Part shown: positions 23,200 to 35,345 of the stretch, piece by piece | Layout: the number at the start of each line of letters is the position of its first letter | How positions within the stretch are numbered: the first letter of the stretch is position 1 | Origin: Microcebus murinus | Taxonomy: Eukaryota > Chordata > Mammalia > Primates > Cheirogaleidae | DNA length: 64,000 bases | Reading direction: 5' to 3' | Assembly: GCF_040939455.1 (NCBI RefSeq) | Contig: NC_134104.1 | Coordinates: 141,892,501 to 141,956,500 of the forward strand | Program-made: the position numbers and the translations under genes | Notes under the pieces: generated by a model | Seen by the model: the letters and a program-made list of their open reading frames with translations, nothing else | What the model was told of the DNA's origin: nothing | The model's database searches: none

Positions 23200-24400
23200 T
23201 GACTAAAGAGATTGAACACTTTTACACTTGTTCATTCAATACTCAGATACTGTTTTATTTGTGAGGTACCAGTTTAAGACTTTTTTCCGTTTTTCTATTG
23301 TATTTAGTCTTTTTTGTTATCATTTGTAGGTGTTATCATTACCAGGATTTAGGTCCTTGTTTGATATGAGTATTTCCCCCACTGCATCGCAGAGTCATAT
23401 TTTTACATAAAGCAAGTAACCACATATATATGATCTGGATTAGAACTCTATTCTGTTCTTTGAAGCTTGCTGTCTAGCTATATACTGAAGCCATTCTGTT
23501 CTTAATTATTGGAACTTTATAAGACATTTCTGTTAGTGTAAGTGTTCTGAATTTGTTTCTTCCACTCCAAGATTGTCTTGGCTATTCTTGGTCTTCTGCA
23601 TTCCTATATATATTTTAGAATCAGCATGCAAATTTATGCAAACACATTTGCTTAAATTTTTTTAAAATTGAGATTGAATTAATGTATAGGTCAATTGGGA
23701 TATTTTATATCTTTAAATATCTTACCTTCTAATTCATAAACATGGCATAACTATTATTTTTAAGGGTTTAAATTAATCATAAAAATATTTGTAGTTTTCT
23801 GTATGGAGATATTACATGCCTTTTATAGATTGAGTCTTAGGTATTTGATTTTAGATGTTATAGAAAATAGTATTTTAAAATTTTATTTTCTAGTTGTCTA
23901 TTGCTAGTGTATATAAATAAATATTTTATGTTGACTTTGTAAACATTGACTTGGCTATATACACCTATTTCCAAATTTATTTATCTATATTTAAATATTT
24001 TCTATATATAACTATGTTGTATTAAAATAATGATGGTTATATTTCTTACTTTTGAATTCACACACACACATACATACGCACAATTTTGACCTTATGGTGT
24101 TGGCCAGGACTTCAGATACAATACTGAATAGAGTCGTAAGAAAAGACATTTTTGATTCATTTTGCTCAAAAGAAATCTTTAAATATTTCACCATTTAACA
24201 TGTTTGTTATGGTTTTATTTTGCCTTATTTTATTTTTTCTTTTGTTAGTTTTTGTAGATATACTTTATCATATTAAGGAATTTCTTTCCCTTACATTGAT
24301 AGTATGTTAAGAGGTTTTCACAAGAACTAATTTAAATCAAATTTCATTCTTCATAAGGCCTTGTCTCTTGACTGTTTGCTTTTACTTTTGTGGTATAACA
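23200..24400 (-). mobile_element. Old L1, segment 3 (ORF2)
   Basis: Minus-strand ORF2 blocks continue beyond the LTR: 'gattgaacacttttacactt', 'aggatttaggtccttgtttg', 'gattgtcttggctattcttg', 'tggtgttggccaggacttc'. Every frame is closed many times. The right limit is approximate. Confidence 0.6.
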
Positions 24401-25174
24401 TATTAAGAGCTCTGACTAAAAGTCTGCAGTATGCTCCAAAACGTTACCATGCCTCGAACTTCATTTATCTATGTTCCCAGTATTTTGAGATCACTGAAAG
24501 CTGTACATAGCATCTCAGCCATTTAGCTTGCAACTTTCTGGTGGGCTACTTAGATTCTTGTTTTACCATTAAGTAGAAATCACTAAAGAGAAATTTCTAG
24601 GGGAAACACTCAAAAGAATTTTAGGCTCATAGCAATGTGGTTCCCTTTTCTGGCATCTTGATTCCAACAAATTTTAGCTCTCTTGGTTTCTCTTCAATCC
24701 CTTTAGTAGACTTTTAGAAATCCAGCTTCTCAATTGTCTGCAGGTTTTAGAGCTAGATGCAAATTCCACCATTTCATTTAAAGGAGAATTATGTATGTGT
24801 CTACTACAAATACACCATTGTGTTGGATACAGTGAATATTCATAGGCCAAGACATTCTCCTCTCTTCAAGAAAATTATTATCTAGCAGGTGTATAAGACA
24901 CATAATAAAAGACATTATGGGCAGAATAGTGTTGCAAGTGGGGGTTAGAGGATTGAGTCACCCTGCTGGGAACACTTGTTAGAACACGGGATTGCTACAG
25001 TTACGCTTCCCTGCGTGCTGGACAGCAATGGTTGCCTAGCTTGATTGATGTGGTGGGTTAGCAACACAAATACCCTGAGTTCTAATCTCAAATCTCACAA
25101 TAATAAATTCTGTGTTGATGAACAAACTGGCCAAGTAGAATACCATACATACCATCAAGGGTTATAGGAAATCT
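24401..25174. other. Intergenic DNA, nothing recognised
   Basis: No gene or named repeat is seen. Confidence 0.4.
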
Positions 25175-25310
25175 AAGCGATCATACTGTTCAGTCCCCTC
25201 ATTTAAGTTTCAGAGAAGGCTGAATGTGTTGCCCAGGGTCACACAGCTAGCAGGATAGGAGAAAGAAGCAGAATCTGAGGCTTAGCCTTCCTATGATGTG
25301 CTGTCTAAAT
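25175..25310 (+). mobile_element. MIR: MIR SINE fossil
   Basis: The block 'gttgcccagggtcacacagc' followed by 'agcaggatagg' and 'agcagaatctgaggctta' is the MIR 3' half. Confidence 0.75.
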
Positions 25311-25974
25311 ATTTTAGGTATGTAGGAAAAATGATTGTGTAAACATCAAAGGGGAAAAGCACATTTATATGTGGACTGAAGTTTCATGTCTTGGGGAATA
25401 TTGATTGATGTAGAATAGAATTGCAAATTCAAGCACTTTAAAGCTGGTGCTGGACTGTTAAAAAAAAACCCAAAGTAAAATGTTTCCTTTAATTCAGTTA
25501 AAAACAAACCAAGATAAAGCCATTTTTTTTTTCACATTCTAACATGGTAGGCACTTCCTTACTAGTCTCCCCATCACCACAATTGTCTCTACAATCCATT
25601 CCCTAGAAAATAGGCACTGATCTACATTAAGAAATAAATTTTACATTTTAATGAACCATTAACACGTGCTCTCACACACACTTGTAAAATGTACAGAAAT
25701 AAAATTTTGCCAAGTGATGTTTAAGCCTACAATGTGGGATCCAATTTGATACACGCAATCTCATTCCACTTGTTCTACAATGTGGGATCCAATTTGATAC
25801 AGGTAATCTCATTCCATTGGTTCTACTTTCTTTAAAAAATGTGCTGATCAGGACCTACTCCATTGATTTAGGTTCAGACCTACCATTTGGAAAACACTGC
25901 TCTACATACTAGCCAGTTGTCTTTCCCAAAAGACAAACGGTTATTAAGCCTTCCACTCTTTTTCTTGCCCTTGC
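25311..25974. other. Intergenic DNA with a tandem duplication
   Basis: It holds the 48-bp tandem repeat at 25727-25822; nothing else is recognised. Confidence 0.45.
25727..25822. repeat. Tandem duplication, 2 x 48 bp
   Basis: Copy 1 (25727-25774) and copy 2 (25775-25822) abut, begin 'ctacaatgtgggatccaatt', and differ at four positions. It does not look like a microsatellite or a known repeat unit. Confidence 0.95.
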
Positions 25975-26230
25975 AAAACAATGTACACACAATAAAGTCA
26001 GAGTCATCTGGCACACAAGGCTTTCTGTGATCTGGCTTCATCTCCTTGCAGTGTTCATGAGGGCCCCATTCCCTGTCATCAATTGCAGTATGCCCTCTCT
26101 AGTATTTGGGTTATGCCACCTTTTTTGGGACACCTCACAAACCATCAACCTAACTTTAATTCCCACTACTGTGAGCTTGCCACGCTATAGTGGAACATTC
26201 AATGGTGGGCATGCATGGAACACATAGCAA
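25975..26230 (+). mobile_element. L2: L2 LINE fossil
   Basis: 'gtcagagtcatctggcacac...aaggctttctgtgatctggc' with the downstream T/C-rich order resembles the 3' part of L2. It is diverged. Confidence 0.5.
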
Positions 26231-26264
26231 ATATCAGGGGCTGTATCATTGAGTAACCCTCTAA

Positions 26265-26410
26265 CATAGACACTAATATAATCCCTGTTGATTAGATGAG
26301 GAAACTGAGGCTTGGAAAAGTATAATAACCAACTTAGCTAATGCTACTGGTAAACTGAAGATCAGTAGCTTGAACCCAAGTGCACTGCTCTCAGAACTCT
26401 TGCTTTTAAA
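26265..26410 (+). mobile_element. MIR: MIR SINE fossil
   Basis: 'gattagatgaggaaactgag' followed by 'gcttgaacccaagtgcactg' is the MIR core. Confidence 0.75.
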
Positions 26411-27079
26411 CATCAAGCTATTTGAAGAAGAAAGGGGCAAAAAGCACTTTTTGTATCATCCAGTTCTCTCAGTCTAAGCCCATAATTTAAATTTCTCTCT
26501 GTAGGTGTCTCAGTTTCTGATGTGTCTGGAGATTTTTCTGTATTTTCTGAGTTCCACACCTTCTCTCTGTACTTCTCTAGTATGTTGCCTGCAAGTATGT
26601 GGGTTGCATGGCCCAGATTTGCATGGTATTGTCTGGGCCCCCCTGACTTTTGCCTTGAAGAGTCTGGTCTAGGCTGCTCTGGCTTGTTCCATTCCCGAGT
26701 GTTCTACTGGTGTTTGCTGCCGAAGCCTTTGTTTGTTGTAACTGGAGGTTTGCCTTCTCGGCTCAGTCAAGGATCAGTAATTTTCTCTTATAAGCTAATT
26801 CCACAGCACTCCCAGATGTTGCAAAGGCCTTTGATCTTGGTCATATCTATCACTTCGCTGTGGGCTCATCTCTGCTGTCAGGTTATCTCACGACAAGAAG
26901 CCACTGGCTTTCAGCCATGTTACTGTCTGCTTGATCAAGGGTCAACACAGGAAGTCTCAGGGTCTCAAAGCAACATGGAAGCCAAGAGAGGCTTGATGAC
27001 CCAGCAAGGCCCCTTTCTGCATGACTACCTTATCAATTTCTCATTTTTTGTTTTCTAGTGAGTGCTATTTGAATTCTAT
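26411..27079 (+). other. Intergenic DNA with a 178-codon open frame of unknown meaning
   Basis: The longest open frame outside recognised retroelements runs 26522-27058 on the plus strand. Its translation (W/C/S/F-rich, no domain, no signal peptide, no clear start context) is not recognised. Most likely it is open by chance or is a remnant of an old repeat, since L1-like sequence follows at 27080. Confidence 0.3.
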
Positions 27080-27190
27080 CTCAGAAATCTTTGCCTGCTT
27101 CAGAGTTGAGGAGATATTCTCCTGTTTCTCTGTAGAAGTTTTGTAATTTCAGCATTTATATCCAGGTCTATTATCCATTCTCATCTTCCT
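27080..27190 (-). mobile_element. Short old L1 ORF2 fragment
   Basis: 'cagaaatctttgcctgcttc', 'gttttgtaatttcagc', 'ccaggtctattatccattct' follow the L1 order on the minus strand. Confidence 0.45.
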
Positions 27191-27879
27191 TGCTCCCATA
27201 ATTCTACAAGCTAGGAAGGACAGGTTTAGGGCTTTCTACTTCTTCTCCAAAATATTCTCTTTCTCCTCACCCCAGGCATTGAGTAGAACTCTTTATGATC
27301 TTATCCACCAAGATGCTCTCTGGCTATATGTTTACAAGAGAGATAAAGTAACTTAAAAAAACTCCTTCTCTATTGCAATAAAATCTGGCTGTTACATCTA
27401 CTCTTTTGCTATAAACTCTTATGCATTTTTGAGATATGTTAAAACTATCTTTTTGGCTGTACCTCTTCCTCACACCTTCCCTTGCTCAGGGGGAAGACAA
27501 TGTAGACAAAATTTACAAGAGAAAATGTTTTTTTATGTGTTTGGAAAACACAATCTCCATTACACAGATGTTCTCCAGCATTTGTACAATGAATGAATTT
27601 GTCAGAAATGAAGATATCTGAAGAAGTGTATGAGAACTTGGCTGCATAGACCGGAGGATGGTAGAATATAAAAATAACACAATGAATAGAACCCCCATCC
27701 TGGAAGTAGAGGCTATAGCTGGGAGAATTGCAGCTGTATTGGAAGGAAGGAGAAAAGAAAATGGTGATGAGTTGCAAAAGCAAAATAGTTCAACACTAGA
27801 ATGGGGATACTAGTGTGATTATGAGGTAGGAAAGAAAAAAAGAGGGGTAAATTGGAAGAGGCTTACTTCTTCCAACTTC

Positions 27880-27930
27880 TTTGGAGAATAAGGGAGGTTC
27901 CTTACCAAGGAACCTCCCTTATTCTCCAAA
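27880..27930. repeat. Perfect inverted repeat, 24-bp arms, 3-nt loop
   Basis: Arm 27880-27903, starting tttggagaataa, is the exact reverse complement of 27907-27930. The loop is acc. No tail, terminator run or promoter is attached. The perfect match implies a recent origin. Confidence 0.95.
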
Positions 27931-28795
27931 CAAATCTAAATGAAGTGTCCACATTCTCTTCTATGACAAATATAGATGACATTACTACATTTGCATTTGA
28001 GTATACCTCCAGAAGGCATTATACTGTTATAATATACTATAGTTGCCATTTTTATATCAAAGGCTAACATGATGAAGATCATGGACAAATATTATTTTCA
28101 TCAAATAAAAATTCAGCTTAATTTATTCTTTTCAAAAATATCTGTCCCTTTGTTTCTCACCTTATATGTACTAGATTTGTGGAATACAAAGAGTGATAAA
28201 AATGCTATTTCTTAACTCAAGAAGTTTACATTTTAGTGAGGAACCCAGAAACATAACTGGACAAAAGTAAACTACTGTTTTAAGAACTGTGATAGATACA
28301 TTCACAGGCTATTGGAGTAGATTTCTGGAGAAGGGTGTGGCTGAGTTAAGCATTAAATAATATACTTGAATTCATGGACATCCTTCCTATGTGCATTTGG
28401 GATGCTGAGCCCTTCTGTTCCTACGATCACTCAACAATTCCAATCCAGAAGTAGCTATTGAGGTAGATTTCATAATTGGTCAAAGGGAGGCATCTTGCAG
28501 TTGAGGAGCTAAGGAAAAAAAGTGCTGAGAGGGAAACTTGTTGGGGAAGCAATGGTGATATTTCATTTAAAAGTAAATATTAGGTAACTAAATTTTATCA
28601 CTGAAATGAGTAAAGACAGATGCTGAGAAACATCATGTGATAACTCTTTGGGGCAGAAAATGTTATGAGATGTGAGATATTAATGTATATACACATATTC
28701 CATATATACAAATGTATAACATATATAATATAAATGTTATATATAAATATTTTCATATCTATAAATGTTTTGTGATATATATGTACACACGTATG

Positions 28796-28819
28796 ATTAT
28801 ACATATATATGTGTGTGTG

Positions 28820-28857
<38 letters not shown>
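28796..28857. repeat. (TA)n / (TG)n compound microsatellite
   Basis: TG units near 28810-28825 precede an unbroken TA run of about 15 units ending at 28856. Confidence 0.9.
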
Positions 28858-28858
<1 letters not shown>

Positions 28859-30646
28859 CATATATAACAAGTGTCCTAAGCCTTTGGAAGATTTTGAGTC
28901 AGTAAGGGAGTGACAAGTACAATGAAAAATGTTTTTCTCTGTGTATAGATTTAAATTAGATTGAGACTGAAATTTATTTCTGCTCCTCTAGAATCATGAA
29001 ACAGAATTTCCCTGTGGTTCAGAAATATTTAAAAAGAACAATAAGAAAGAATTTAATTCCCAAGCGCTTGCTTAGCAAGCACCATGCCAGTTAAGCACTG
29101 TTCTTGTGTCATTGTGCAGATCCCCAGTGGACCAGAAGAGAAACTTCTTAATTAGATTTAAATGGTCCTTGTTTGCCAAGGTGCGTTGTGCAGGGATATC
29201 TGGTAACTAGTTGGCTAAGCGTTTGTTCTAGTTTTTGCCTCCTCTCAGTAGTATTCTGCTGAGATGTGATTCTCTCTTGTTACTTTGCAGTTTCCTCTGA
29301 CAACAGGTTAAGTTAGTCTGCCCCTGTCACACGTGGAACCTGATGGATGTCAAGGGATGAGATCAAATTAATTCAACAGGTGGCAGAGAACCCTAGGGGA
29401 GGAGAAGCCTGCTCTGCATGGATATGTTAATACATATTTCAGTGCATGATTATCATTCTGCAGTTCAGGAATAATTGAATTTGCATATCCCCAACGTTTA
29501 AGAATTGATTTCCTAAATGAGGAAATCTGGGGCATAATGACCATGTGCCTATGCATCACTGCACATTATTTCAGGATCCAAAGGAATCTGCAGAGAGTAA
29601 ATTACTTAGTCCCCTTGGATAGATGGAATTTTCATGTTGTCTTAGGAAAGCTGTGGGCATTTTTTCTCCTAATCAAATGGAATCATTCTCTGTTCTAAAC
29701 ATAGGATCAGAAGTGCCTTGGAGGCTGCTGGGAGGGTAAATAATTAGCTACCCCACTGCCTAGAGAAATAGCTTGGAGGTTTTTAGAGACTCTGCACAAA
29801 TGGACTAGGATATTATGCAAAATTAGTTTGGTTAGACTTTAATTTATCTAATTTAATATAATTATTGAGAAAAGCAAACCATGGACAGCTAGAAACAAGG
29901 AATCAAGAGCCTGTGCAAAGGAGATTGGACATGATAGTTCTAAAGAGATAATGACAATTAAGTGTGACTGGATTTATTGTTTAACACTGCACATATATAG
30001 TCCCATATCTACTTCATTTGGTCTTCAGTTGCAACTTTATTATTCATAAAACTTCATGTTTCTCAAGATCAAAGTCCTATGAATAAAGGTAAATAATCAT
30101 GTAATATCATTATACCCACCCAGCATTTCCAAATATGAAAAAATTTGATTCTGAATCTATTTCATTGAGCTCCCTGACTACGGCCAGAAAAATAACCAAA
30201 CTAGGACTCTGAGGCAATAAGATTTTATGCTGTAGAATACATACTTGGAAGGAACAAAAGTTCAGAGGGATATTTCTTTTTATTTATTTAAAAAAATTTA
30301 GAGAGTACAAGTGCATTTTGTTACATGGATAAATTGTATCATGCTGAAGTCAGGGCTTTCTGTGTACCAAAATAGCAAATAACATTTCAGAATAGTGTAC
30401 ATGGTACTCAACAGTTACATTTTTATCCCTCCCCCTTCTTCCTACCTCCCCCACCTTAGTTTCCAATCTCCATTACAGCTTTTTATGACCATGTATATCC
30501 TTCCTTTAGCTCTCACTTATAAGTGAGAACATGTAGTATCTGTTCTTCCATTCCTGAGATATTTCACTTAGGATGATGATCTCCAGTTCCATCCAAGTTG
30601 CTGCAAAAAACATTTCATTCTGTTTTATGGCTGAGTAGTACTCCAT

Positions 30647-30649
<3 letters not shown>

Positions 30650-30682
<33 letters not shown>
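30650..30682. repeat. (GT)n microsatellite inside L1
   Basis: About 16 GT units expanded within the ORF2 tail of the L1 at 30268-32925. Confidence 0.9.
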
Positions 30683-30687
<5 letters not shown>

Positions 30688-31734
30688 ATATATATAAAAT
30701 TTTCTTTTTTCTTTCATCAATCGATGGGCACTTAGGTTGATTCCATATCTTTGCTATTGTGAATTGTGCTGGGATAAACATTTATAAACAGGTGCAGGTG
30801 TTTTCTCTTTATGACATAAAATTACTTCTTTTCCTTTGGGTAGATACACAATAGTGGGATTTCTGGATCAAATGGTAGGTCTAATTTTCATTCTTTGAGG
30901 AATCTCCATTCTGCTTTCCATAGCAGTTGTACAAATTTGCCTTCCCACCAACAGTGTATAAGCATTCCGCGTTTACTGCAACCATGCCAACATTTATTGT
31001 TTTTTTATTTTTTAATAATGGCCAGTCTGACGGGTAAGTAAGGTAGTATCTCACTGTGGTTTTAATTTGCAGTTCCCTGATGATGAGTGATGTTGAACAT
31101 GTTTTCATACGTTTGTTGGCCACTTATCTATCTTCTTTTGAGAACAATGTGTTTATATATTTTACCCACTTTTTGATGGGGTTATTTATTTTTATTTTGA
31201 TGATTTGGGTTTTTTGTAGATTCTGGTGATTAGCCCTTTGTTGGATGTATAGTTTGTGAACATTTTCTACCATTCTGTATGTTGTCTGTTTACTTTGCTG
31301 ATTATTTCCTTTGCTGTGTAGAAACTTTTTAGTTTAATTAAGACCCATTTATTTATTTTTGTTGTTGCTATATTTGCTTTTGGTATCTTACTCATAAATT
31401 CTTTCCCTAGGCCAATGTTAGAAGACGTTTTTCTATGATTCCTTCTAGGATTTTTATGGTTTCAGGTCTTATATTAAAGTCTTTAATCGTTATATTTGGT
31501 GAAAGATAGGAATCCAGTTCATTCTTCTGCATGTGATTAGCTATTTCCCTGAACAAGTGAGCTTCATCCAAGGAATGCAAGAATGGTTCAATATGTGCAA
31601 GTTAATAAATGCAATTTATCACATAAAAAGAATTAAAAACAAATACAATGTAATACTCTCAATAAATGTAGAAACATCCAGCACCTCTTCATGATAAAAA
31701 CCCTCAACAAACTAGGCATAAAAGGAACATACCT

Positions 31735-32020
31735 AAGTGAATTTTTGCAAGAATAAAAAAACAAGCACCATATGTATTCACCATCAAATTGGTATTAACT
31801 GATCAACACTTAAGAGCACATATAGTGATAACATTTACCGGGTGTCAGGCATATGGGAGGGGCGGAGGGGATGGATATATACACACCCAATGGGTGCAGT
31901 GCACACCATCTAGGGGATGGACCCACTTGAAACTCTGACTTGGGTGGGACAAAGCAATATATGTAACCTAAACATTTGTAACCCCCTAATATGCTGAAAT
32001 AAAAAAAAAACAATTTTAAA
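31735..32020 (+). mobile_element. L1: Young L1 3' end nested in the inverted L1
   Basis: It reads 'aattggtattaactgatcaa', 'gggaggggcggaggggatgg', 'aacatttgtaaccccctaat', 'gctgaaataaaaaaaaaac'. This is the plus-strand version of the UTR at 12820-13158. Host L1 sequence resumes at 'gccatatatgacaaaccca'. It therefore post-dates the host L1. Confidence 0.85.
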
Positions 32021-32925
32021 AAAAGCCATATATGACAAACCCACAGAAAACATAATACTAAATGGGGACAAGCTGAAAGCATTTTTTCCTAAGAACTGGA
32101 AAAAGACAAGGATGCTGACTGTCACCACTTCTATTCAACATAGTACTGGATGTCCTAGCCAGATTAGTTAGGCAAGAGAAAAAAAATAAATAGCATTCAA
32201 ATTAGGAAAGAGGAGGTCAAACTATCCCTGCTTCCTGACAATATGGTCTTATACCTAGAAAACTCTAAAAACTCCACCAGAAGACTCCTAGAATTGATAA
32301 ATAAATTCAATGTTTCAGGTTACAAAATTATGTACACAAATCATTAGCATTCCTATATATGAATAACAATCAAGCTGGGAATCAAATTAAGAACTCAATA
32401 CCATTCACAGTAGCTACAAATAAAATAAAACACCTAGGAATATACTTTCACCAAGGACATGAAAGATCTCTACAAGGAGAACTACAAAACACTAATGAAA
32501 GAAATCAGAGATGACTCAGACAAATGGAAAAATGTCCCATGCTCATGGATTGGAATAGTCAACATTGTTAAAATGTCCATACTGCCCAAAGTGATTTACA
32601 GATTCAACACAATTCCCATCAAAATTCCAATGTCCTTCCTCATGGATCTAGAAAAAATAATCCTAAACTTTATATGGAACCAAAAAGAAAAAAGAAAAAG
32701 ACCCTAAATAGTCAAAGCCATCCTAAACAAAAAGAACAAATCTGGAGGCATCATATTACCTAACTTCAAGTTATACTACAAGGATACAGTAATGAAAACA
32801 ACATGGTACTGGTATACATGCAGACACATAGACCAAAGGAACAGAATAGAGAACCCAGAATTAAAACCACATACCTACGACCATTTGACTTTTGATGAAG
32901 CAGACAGAAACATAGGTGGATCTTT

Positions 32926-34077
32926 CTAACCAGCCCAGCTCTCCCTCAAGTCTGGTTCAGCTGACTCAAGCATCAATATAAGGAAACATGTTAAGGCATA
33001 TTATGGGCTGCTATAGGATACTTATATTCATTTGGTGCCTCATTAACTTCCAAATTTGTTAAGGAAGTTGAGACATAGTGTCTGTGTTGTGGGAACCATG
33101 AAGAATAGGTTTTGTTGGGACTGGAGATGATAAGATTGGCAAGAAATGTACATTTAATTAAGTCATAAGTTAACAGGAAATGTCCCTTTAGACTAGTTCA
33201 TTGGAAAGTAGCTTAGGTAGACTGGAAATCTATTGGCGTTTAGTAATTAATATTTCAATTGAGCCTTAGTTACATCAGTACTTGCATCTGCCTCATCTCT
33301 TCTGAATCATAAAAACATTTATCAGGAGGGACCTTGCCAAAAGAGTTATGCCAATTGGGCGAGAAGCTGATATTCAGTAGGGCTTTGTGGTGTATTCTTT
33401 TTCTTTAGGAGTTTAAACTGCCAGTTGAAAACTGATCAAGTTGTCAGGCACAGGCCCTGCTAAAGAAGCTAGGAGATTAGGAAAGGTGGGAAGCGGTAGA
33501 GAGCCTGAGTATACATCCTGAGTCCCAGAACTCAATTTAGTGGAGTGAAATCTGGGTAATAGGAAGAAGGCTAAAAGACAAACACTATGTGGGAGAAACT
33601 GGGAAATTCAGCCCAGGTTTATTTACTACCCCGCTGCTAGAAATATTAAAGAGATACACTCTTGACAAAGTCCCTGAAAATATCCCCTAATAAGGTATCT
33701 CCTTTTTGTCTGTCTTGCGCAGTTCTTTATAAGCTTAGTGTTAAGATCTGATGAGAAGGATGACACAAGTAAACTTTCTTTGACCCTATATTACCTTGTA
33801 AGCTATCTGCACCATATTCTCTGCTCTTCTTCATAGACTAACTTTAGAAAGAATGAGTACCTGTACCTGATTCGCTGATTGCCCAATATGCTATTCACTC
33901 ATACCGTTTTCCACTAACCAGCTCTTTCTAATTTGGTGTCTTCTGTTACTACTCATCTGAAACTGGTTTTGAACTGTTTTCAAACCCAAAGGACATTTCT
34001 TGATTCTTATCCTATTTGAAATTTAGGTTATATTTGATACAATTGCCCACGACTTTGTTAAAACTTATAAAAGTATG
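32926..34077. other. Intergenic DNA, nothing recognised
   Basis: No gene or assignable repeat is seen. Confidence 0.4.
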
Positions 34078-34413
34078 CAGTCATGTGTCACTTAACAACA
34101 GTGATACTCTGAGAAATGTATCATTAGGTGATTTTGTTGTTGTGTGAACATGAAGGTACAAACCTAAATGGTACAGCCTACTATACACCTAGGTTATATG
34201 GAGTAGCCTATTGCTTCTAGGCTACAAACACGGACATCATGTTACTGTGGTTAATACCATAGGCAATTGTAACACAATGGTAAGTATTTGTCTGTCTAAA
34301 CATATCTAACCATAGAAAAGGTACAGTGAAAAAATTATATCATAATCTTATGGGATCACCACTGTGTATATGGTCCATTACTGATCACCATGTCGTTATA
34401 TGGTACGTAACTG
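34078..34413. mobile_element. Non-autonomous DNA transposon with terminal inverted repeats
   Basis: The left end 'cagtcatgtgtcacttaaca' and the right end (complement 'cagttacgtaccatataacg') are imperfect inverted repeats of about 24 bp. The middle ('acacctaggttatatggagt', 'caattgtaacacaatggtaa') matches a common mammalian MITE-like family that I would place in the Tigger/mariner-type group. No transposase frame exists in 336 bp. Confidence 0.7.
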
Positions 34414-34439
34414 TAACACATATCATCTAATTCCCCTAC

Positions 34440-35345
34440 TAAAATCCCTCTAATAGATTTCCTTCTACATTTTAAATTAATTCCCCACATTACTTTGGCC
34501 CACTCATATCTTTGTTCTGATTTTATTCACTCATATTCAGTTTTGCAAACTCTTACAGTGCCAATCTCTTCCTCATTTCACATTCACACCTAGCCACATT
34601 GTTTTTCTTTTAATTCCTCAACTGGGCCAAACATTTTCTCATCTCAGAGTCTTTGCAAATGCAGTACTTCTACCTAGAATGTTTTTCTTTCCTCTTCTCA
34701 TTGGGCTTTCTACTTGACATCCTTTATATACATGTCAAAAAAAATATCATGTGCTCCCTTACATTTTCCTAGCCCCATGCATCTAGGTGGACCTGTGGTT
34801 AATTTTCACCAGTGCAACACAAGTGAGGGTGATGTGTCACTTCTGGTTTGAGGGTGTTAAGAACTGGTATGCCTTCTGTGCATGACCGGATGCAAAGAAC
34901 CTAAGATGTTGGAGTCTCAAGATAGCAAGCTCTCAGATCTCTCATTCATCACATGGAAGAGAGCTGTGCAGGAGAATTATGTGATAGCATTGAAATATGA
35001 CATGAGTAATAATAAATTTATATTTGTTTTATGGAATTTGTATGTTTATTTATTACCTTGGCATAGCCTTTCCTCTTCTGTGGGGTACATTATCTCAGTT
35101 TAAAGTTATCTTCTCAGAGGGGCTTTCCCATTCTATTCTCCTTGAATCTCTCCCCCATAATTCTCCATTTCAAAGTTTTATTTGTTTCTTTCATGGTACT
35201 TATTTATTTTATTTGCTTGCTTACATGAAGCCTGGGTCCTCCAGTGTACTATAAAACTACACAATGGTAGGATCCATATTTCTGGTATAGCCAACCTTGC
35301 CTGAATGTAGTGGGAGCTCAATAAATATTTGATGAATGAATGAAC
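34440..35345 (+). mobile_element. L2: L2 LINE 3' end
   Basis: 'gtctttgcaaatgcagtact...ctacctagaatgttttt' and the end 'gctcaataaatatttgatga' with 'atgaatgaac' are the typical L2 tail blocks in order. The middle (about 34770-35110) is less clear and may be unrelated. Confidence 0.65.

Larger units (their letters stand above)
27191..30267. other. Intergenic DNA with hairpin and AT microsatellite
   Basis: About 3 kb without a recognised gene. It contains the 24-bp perfect hairpin at 27880-27930 and the TA/TG repeats at 28680-28860. The remainder is AT-rich and not assigned. Confidence 0.45.
30268..32925 (-). mobile_element. L1: L1 with 5' inversion (twin-primed), carrying a nested L1 end
   Basis: The part 30268-31555 is L1 in minus orientation: 3' UTR, ORF2 C-terminal region ('ccatggtgtgtg' site with an expanded GT run at 30650-30682, 'gatgggcacttaggttgat', 'tgatggggttattt'). 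At about 31556 orientation flips: 31556-32925 is plus-strand ORF2 RT sequence ('aacaagtgagcttcatccaa', 'cacttctattcaacatagta', 'gcttcctgacaatatggtc', 'tccatactgcccaaagtgat'), ending near 'gaagcagacagaaacata'. In ORF2 order the plus part lies just upstream of the minus part. Its 5' end touches the 5' end of the minus part, which is the twin-priming arrangement. A young L1 3' end sits inside at 31735-32020. Clear target duplications are not seen. Confidence 0.85.

Noticed and set aside
26522..27058. 178-codon open frame outside recognised repeats
   Set aside because: There is no recognisable domain, no start context, and repeat-like DNA on both sides. I kept it only as a note in the region entry.
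27880..27930. Rho-independent terminator or miRNA precursor
   Set aside because: This is mammalian DNA, so bacterial terminators do not apply. A 3-nt loop with 24 perfect pairs is too short and too perfect for a typical miRNA precursor.
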